In this document: piece by piece, positions 6,230-9,593 of the stretch
Numbering within the stretch: the first letter of the stretch is position 1
Layout: every line of letters starts with the position of its first letter
NCBI GenBank assembly: GCA_002395775.1
Contig: DGUV01000087.1
Coordinates: 1 to 9,593, forward strand
Length of the DNA stretch: 9,593 nt
Direction: 5' to 3'
Origin: Prevotellaceae bacterium UBA4301
GTDB taxonomy: Bacteria; Bacteroidota; Bacteroidia; Bacteroidales; Bacteroidaceae
Made by a program: the position numbers and the translations under genes
The notes under the pieces: generated by a model
What the model saw: only the letters and a program-made list of their open reading frames with translations
Told to the model about the DNA's origin: nothing
The model's database searches: none

Positions 6230-7305
6230 ATATGACAAAAGGATTTCCCTCCTTTAGGAGGGGCATGGGGATGGGGCTTCTGCTGCTCTTGCTGCTGTTG
6301 GCCACTTCCTGTAAGGACGGTCATCTGGCCACCCCCACGGCCAGCGGAAGGCCCTATGAGGTGCTGGTGGTGATGGACAAACAGACGTGGGAGGCCCCCG
6401 TGGGACGCGCCCTCTTCGGGGTGCTGGACACCGACATCCCAGGACTGCCCCAACCGGAGCGGTCATTCCACATCTCACAGGTGGCTCCGCGCGACATGAA
6501 CCGCACGCTGCGCATCTTCCGCAACATCATCGAGGTGGAAATCAACCCGTCCATCTATACCCAAACGCGCATGAAATTCTCGCGCAACGTCTATGCCCAG
6601 GACCAGGTGATTCTGCGCATCAGGAGCAACTCGGAAGAGTCGTTCATCCAGTATGTGGGCGAACACCGCCAGGATATCATCGACTTCTTCACGCGCATGG
6701 AGATGAACCGCCTGTGCCGCGACCTGAGCCGCAAATACTCGAAACTGACCTTCGACCTGGCCAAGGAAATCTTTGGCTGCGAACTGCGTGCTCCCGAGGA
6801 ACTGAAGAACTTCAAGCGTGGCAAGGATTTCATGTGGACCACCAACAACACGGCCACGGGCATGGTGAGCATCATGATGTACGCCTATCCCTATGAGGGA
6901 CCGGAGACGTTCAACAAACGATACATCCTGCACAAGCGCGACTCGGTGCTGCGCATCAACATGCCCGGAAGCGACCCCGACATGTTCATGCAGACCGACA
7001 CGGCATTCACCGACGTGCGCCCCATCGTGGTCCATCACAAATATGCCATGGAGGCTCGCGGACTATGGTACATGCGCAACGACGGCATGGGAGGCCCCTT
7101 CGTGAGCCACTCGCGCGTGGACACCGAGAACAACCGCGTGGTGGTGGTGGAGGGATTTGTCTTTGCTCCCGAGAAGATGAAGCGCGGACTCATGCGCCGC
7201 ATGGAGGGCTCGCTCTACATGCTGCTGCTGCCCGAAGAGCAACAAAGCGAAATTGAGACGAACCTGGAGGAAGAGAAAGAAGAAAAAGAAGAGAAAAAAG
7301 AATAA
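6226..7305 (+). CDS. DUF4837 family lipoprotein
   Basis: A 359-residue envelope lipoprotein of the Bacteroidota-specific DUF4837 family; its function is unknown. A basic n-region and a run of leucines lead to A-T-S-C29, the expected lipidation site, although Ala rather than Leu at -3 is a weaker lipobox. The body (about 40-335) includes the pattern V-V-M-D-K-Q-T-W, then L-R-I-F-R-N-I, then F-F-T-R-M-E-M-N-R, then W-Y-M-R-N-D-G-M-G-G-P-F. I recognise these as DUF4837 features, including the conserved small and aromatic residues near 280-292. The last 15 or so residues are almost only Glu and Lys, a probably disordered tail. The start ATG overlaps the rlmN stop as ATGA; ATG 6232 is an alternative. 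pdxA follows after 15 bases. It probably shares the purN promoter. Confidence 0.88.
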   Translation: MNMTKGFPSFRRGMGMGLLLLLLLLATSCKDGHLATPTASGRPYEVLVVMDKQTWEAPVGRALFGVLDTDIPGLPQPERSFHISQVAPRDMNRTLRIFRNIIEVEINPSIYTQTRMKFSRNVYAQDQVILRIRSNSEESFIQYVGEHRQDIIDFFTRMEMNRLCRDLSRKYSKLTFDLAKEIFGCELRAPEELKNFKRGKDFMWTTNNTATGMVSIMMYAYPYEGPETFNKRYILHKRDSVLRINMPGSDPDMFMQTDTAFTDVRPIVVHHKYAMEARGLWYMRNDGMGGPFVSHSRVDTENNRVVVVEGFVFAPEKMKRGLMRRMEGSLYMLLLPEEQQSEIETNLEEEKEEKEEKKE

Positions 7306-7320
7306 TACACGAAAAGACAT

Positions 7321-8409
7321 ATGGAAGACAAACGCATCAGAATCGGCATCACACAAGGTGACACCAACGGCATCGGCTACGAAATCATCCTGAAGACCTT
7401 TGCCGAGCCCACCATCTTGGAACTCTGCACGCCCATCGTCTATGGCAATCCGCGCATTGCCACATACCATCGCAAGGGCATGAACCTGACCACCAACTTC
7501 ATGTCGGTGCAGGACGCCAGTGACGCTCAGCCCGACAAACTGAACATGGTGGTCATCGACGACCAGGAAGTGAAAATCGACCTGGGACAGCCCTCGGCCG
7601 AAGCCGGACAACAGGCGCTAAAGTCACTTGAGCGGGCCCTGAAGGACTATCGCGACGGGAAAATCGACGCCATCGTCACCGCCCCCATCAACAAGCACAC
7701 CATACAGAACGACCATTTCCGCTTCCCCGGTCACACGGAATACATACAAAGCAAGGCCGGAAACGGCGAAGAGGCGCTGATGGTGCTTATGAACGAACAG
7801 ATTCGCGTGGCACTGGTCACCACACACCTGCCCATCAGCCAAGTGGCTCAGGCCATCACTGAGGAACGCCTAATGACCAAGCTGCGCATCCTGCACCGCT
7901 CGTTGCGCCGCGACTTTGCCATCGATGCACCGCGCATCGCCGTGCTGGCCCTGAACCCACATGCCAGCGACAACGGGCTCATCGGACACGAGGAACAGGA
8001 CATCATCATCCCCACACTGGAGAAAGCCACCGAAGAGGGAATGGGCGTGTTCGGCCCCTACCCTGCCGACGGATTCTTCGGCACACGGGCCTATGAGCAC
8101 TTCGACGCCGTGCTGGCCATGTACCACGACCAAGGACTGACTGCTTTCAAGGCTCTGGCCATGGACGACGGCGTGAACTACACCGCCGGACTTCCCATCG
8201 TGCGCACCAGCCCCGACCACGGCACGGCCTACGACATTGCCGGCAAGGGTGTGGCCAACGAAAACTCGTTCCGTCAAGCCATCTATGTGGCCACCGACGT
8301 GTGGCGCAACCGCCAGCGCTACGACGAAGCAGGTAGCAACCCCCTGCCCAAACTCTACCAAGAGCGTCGCGAAGACGAGCGCCGACCGCCCCGCAAACCC
8401 ATCGAGTAA
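7321..8409 (+). CDS. pdxA: 4-hydroxythreonine-4-phosphate dehydrogenase
   Basis: PdxA oxidises 4-phosphohydroxy-L-threonine with NAD; the product decarboxylates and is joined to deoxyxylulose phosphate by PdxJ to give pyridoxine 5'-phosphate (DXP-dependent vitamin B6 pathway, cytosol). The 362-residue protein has I-T-Q-G-D-T-N-G-I-G-Y-E (10-21), the Bacteroidota form of the usual T-P-G-D-P-A-G-I-G-P-E. It also has V-T-A-P-I-N-K (119-125) and G-H-T-E (137-140). The three metal-binding histidines are H169 (T-T-H), H214 (L-N-P-H) and H269 (M-Y-H-D-Q-G). R-T-S-P-D-H-G-T-A lies at 295-303. All are intact. A short charged tail (about 348-362, rich in Arg and Glu) extends past the usual end. Gaps of 15 and 12 bases to its neighbours indicate an operon. 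No pdxJ is in this window. Confidence 0.95.
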   Translation: MEDKRIRIGITQGDTNGIGYEIILKTFAEPTILELCTPIVYGNPRIATYHRKGMNLTTNFMSVQDASDAQPDKLNMVVIDDQEVKIDLGQPSAEAGQQALKSLERALKDYRDGKIDAIVTAPINKHTIQNDHFRFPGHTEYIQSKAGNGEEALMVLMNEQIRVALVTTHLPISQVAQAITEERLMTKLRILHRSLRRDFAIDAPRIAVLALNPHASDNGLIGHEEQDIIIPTLEKATEEGMGVFGPYPADGFFGTRAYEHFDAVLAMYHDQGLTAFKALAMDDGVNYTAGLPIVRTSPDHGTAYDIAGKGVANENSFRQAIYVATDVWRNRQRYDEAGSNPLPKLYQERREDERRPPRKPIE

Positions 8410-8421
8410 AAGAAGGGAGAC

Positions 8422-9426
8422 ATGCCAGCCAAGTATCGCAACCTGTTTCTGCTCATCGGCGTGGTGGCCATCGTCATCATGCTCGCCAGTTTCGACATGT
8501 CGTGGGCCGACCTCTATAAGAACGTCCGCCGCGCCGGCATCTGGTTTCCGGCAGTGGTCGTATTGTGGGTGCCCATCTACATGATGAACGCCCTGGCATG
8601 GCGCATCATCATCCACGACGGCGAGGCCGAGCGCGTCAGTTTCTGGCGCATACTGAAACTCACCATCTCGGGCTACGCGCTCAACTACGTCACCCCCGTA
8701 GGCCTGCTCGGCGGCGAGCCTTATCGCATCATGGAGCTCACTCCCTTTGTGGGCAAGGCCAAAGCTGCTAGCAGCGTCATTCTCTACGCCATGATGCACA
8801 TCTTCTCGCACTTCTGGTTCTGGCTCTTTGGCGTGGTAGTCTTCTTTGTGCGCTATGGCCACGAAATGACCTGGCCCCTGGCCGTCATGTTCTCGCTCGT
8901 GTGCCTTTTCTGTCTGCTTGCCATCTACTTCTTCCTCAATGGCTACCGCAACGGATTGGCCATGCGCACACTGCGCATCCTCTCACACCTGCCCTTCGTG
9001 GGACACCGTTGCGCCCAAATGGCCGAGCACCACGCCGAAGGACTGCAAAAGGTGGACCAACAGATTGCCGCCCTCCACCAACAACGAAGGCGCACCTTCT
9101 ACCTCAGCCTCGGCCTCGAACTCCTGGCGCGTCTGGTAGGCTGTCTCGAGATTCTGTTCATTCTGTTCATCTTTACGCCCGACATCTCTTTCTGGGACTG
9201 CGTGCTGATGCAGGCGTTCATCTCGCTGTTTGCCAACCTCTTCTTCTTCATACCCATGCAGATGGGCACGCGCGAGGGCGGACTGGCACTGGTGACCGAC
9301 GGCATGCACATGCACGGAGCCTACGGAGTGCTCACAGGCCTCATCACCCGTCTGCGCGAACTCATCTGGATCTCCATCGGACTGCTGCTCATTCGATTTG
9401 GCAACAAAAAAACTGAAATTTCGTAA
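8422..9426 (+). CDS. Flippase-like / LPG-synthase transmembrane-domain protein (UPF0104 type)
   Basis: A 334-residue multispanning inner membrane protein. Hydrophobic segments lie at about 8-24, 39-58, 80-98, 117-143, 151-172, 226-252, 259-280 and 303-325. Family signatures are M-N-A-L-A-W-R (55-61), N-Y-V-T-P-V-G-L-L-G-G-E-P-Y-R (88-102) and F-F-F-I-P-M-Q-M-G-T-R-E-G-G (274-287). These define the region shared with the membrane half of lysylphosphatidylglycerol synthase (MprF). There is no C-terminal aminoacyl-transfer domain, so lysyl-lipid synthesis itself is not supported. Lipid or polyprenyl-linked substrate movement is the usual inference, with substrate unknown. ATG 8422 follows AGAAGGGAG, one of the few Shine-Dalgarno-like sites here, 12 bases after the pdxA stop. 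It is the last gene of the run, and its stop lies inside a hairpin. Confidence 0.88.
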   Translation: MPAKYRNLFLLIGVVAIVIMLASFDMSWADLYKNVRRAGIWFPAVVVLWVPIYMMNALAWRIIIHDGEAERVSFWRILKLTISGYALNYVTPVGLLGGEPYRIMELTPFVGKAKAASSVILYAMMHIFSHFWFWLFGVVVFFVRYGHEMTWPLAVMFSLVCLFCLLAIYFFLNGYRNGLAMRTLRILSHLPFVGHRCAQMAEHHAEGLQKVDQQIAALHQQRRRTFYLSLGLELLARLVGCLEILFILFIFTPDISFWDCVLMQAFISLFANLFFFIPMQMGTREGGLALVTDGMHMHGAYGVLTGLITRLRELIWISIGLLLIRFGNKKTEIS

Positions 9427-9435
9427 AATTTTCAG
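9413..9435 (+). terminator. Weak hairpin at the end of the purN-to-flippase run
   Basis: CTGAAATTT, loop CGT, then AAAATTTTCAG: the outer CTGAAA pairs with TTTCAG and the inner TTT with AAA, with small bulges in the 3' arm. The stop codon TAA (9424-9426) lies at its tip. It is A/T-rich and is followed by CCTTTCGTTTCTTC, a pyrimidine run rather than a clean U-tract. Intrinsic termination is therefore possible but weak. Confidence 0.35.
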
Positions 9436-9442
9436 CCTTTCG

Positions 9443-9474
9443 TTTCTTCATTCTAATTAATTTACTTACCTTTG
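9443..9474 (+). promoter_or_regulatory. Promoter for tRNA-Ser
   Basis: TTTC (9443-9446, three of four -33 bases), 20 bases, then TACCTTTG (9467-9474), a full TAnnTTTG match. The predicted start near 9481 gives a tRNA leader of about 34 bases. This makes the tRNA independent of the upstream operon. Confidence 0.65.
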
Positions 9475-9479
9475 CACTC

Positions 9480-9511
9480 GCTTTCAGAGCAAAGCCTCTC
9501 TTTCACGAGAG
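9480..9511 (+). other. Two tandem small hairpins in the tRNA-Ser leader
   Basis: GCTTT-CAGAGC-AAAGC (9480-9495) is followed without a gap by CTCTC-TTTCAC-GAGAG (9496-9511). Each has a perfect 5-bp stem and a 6-base loop. They fill almost the whole predicted leader and stop three bases before the tRNA 5' end. They may shape the substrate for RNase P or another processing enzyme; the role is inferred only. Confidence 0.4.
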
Positions 9512-9514
9512 TTC

Positions 9515-9593
9515 GGAGAGATGGTAGAGTGGTCGATTACACCGGTCTTGAAAACCGGCGTGCTGAGAGGCACCGGGGGTTCGAATCCCTCTC
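9515..9593 (+). tRNA. tRNA-Ser (anticodon UGA), 3' end outside window
   Basis: A class II tRNA. The 5' acceptor strand GGAGAGA is at 9515-9521. The anticodon stem is CCGGT/ACCGG (9542-9546 and 9554-9558) with loop CTTGAAA, and the anticodon TGA is at 9549-9551, which reads UCA and probably other UCN serine codons. The long variable arm GTGC-TGAGAG-GCAC is at 9560-9573. The T-arm is GGGGG-TTCGAAT-CCCTC (9575-9591) with one G-U pair. Only the first two bases of the 3' acceptor strand are inside the window; five acceptor bases and the discriminator base are missing. Confidence 0.95.

Noticed and set aside
7291..7300. A-run near the end of the DUF4837 gene as a programmed frameshift site
   Set aside because: The AAAAAAG run is not in the A_AAA_AAG phase, there is no following hairpin, and the normal stop follows two codons later.
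7870..8862. 330-codon minus-strand open frame opposite pdxA and the flippase-like gene
   Set aside because: It crosses two well-supported genes and yields a His/Asp/Val-rich sequence typical of an antisense shadow.
8422..9426. Full lysylphosphatidylglycerol synthase (MprF)
   Set aside because: Only the membrane part is present; the C-terminal aminoacyl-transfer domain is absent and the gene ends at 334 residues.

Overview
The window looks like chromosomal DNA from a member of the Bacteroidota, most likely a Prevotella-type (Prevotellaceae) bacterium. Three separate matches to the Bacteroidota housekeeping promoter (TTTG or a close variant, 19-20 bases, then TAnnTTTG) sit in front of genes. 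Lipoprotein signals are short and end in T-A-C or T-S-C. Families largely confined to this phylum (DUF4837) or frequent in it (DUF1349, DKNYY, non-cellulosomal dockerin repeats) are present, and Shine-Dalgarno sites are mostly absent. Family assignments rest on recognised motifs, not on a database search.

Left half (1-4409, all on the minus strand): an accessory, envelope-directed group read from right to left. It comprises a 720-residue secreted protein with an HEVGH zinc-metallopeptidase motif and two C-terminal dockerin repeats; a 136-residue single-pass membrane protein of unknown function; a 470-residue protein with three membrane segments and about nine DKNYY-like repeats; and the first 95 residues of a DUF1349-type lipoprotein cut off by the window edge. 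Gaps are 24, 78 and 34 bases. The only convincing promoter is upstream of the 720-residue gene. The two middle genes are clearly more A/T-rich than everything to their right, which suggests a different origin or weaker codon selection.

Middle (4410-4626): a divergent control region. It holds a minus-strand promoter for the metallopeptidase gene, a plus-strand promoter for purN, a 9-bp stem dyad between them, and a perfect 20-bp palindrome that runs into the purN -33 element and looks like an operator.

Right half (4627-9426, plus strand): a tightly packed conserved run of purN (purine synthesis), rlmN (23S rRNA/tRNA m2A methyltransferase), a DUF4837 lipoprotein, pdxA (vitamin B6 synthesis) and a flippase-like/LPG-synthase-type multispanning membrane protein. 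Junctions are -11, -4, +15 and +12 bases, so it is probably one transcript from the purN promoter. It ends in a weak hairpin overlapping the last stop codon.

End (9443-9593): a tRNA-Ser(UGA) gene with its own promoter and a short leader able to form two tandem hairpins; its 3' end lies outside the window.

No phage, IS, CRISPR, toxin-antitoxin or recognisable defence genes were seen. The most noteworthy items are the candidate purN operator, the minus-strand envelope cluster with its composition break, and the two-hairpin tRNA leader. I do not see a clear new biological system here.
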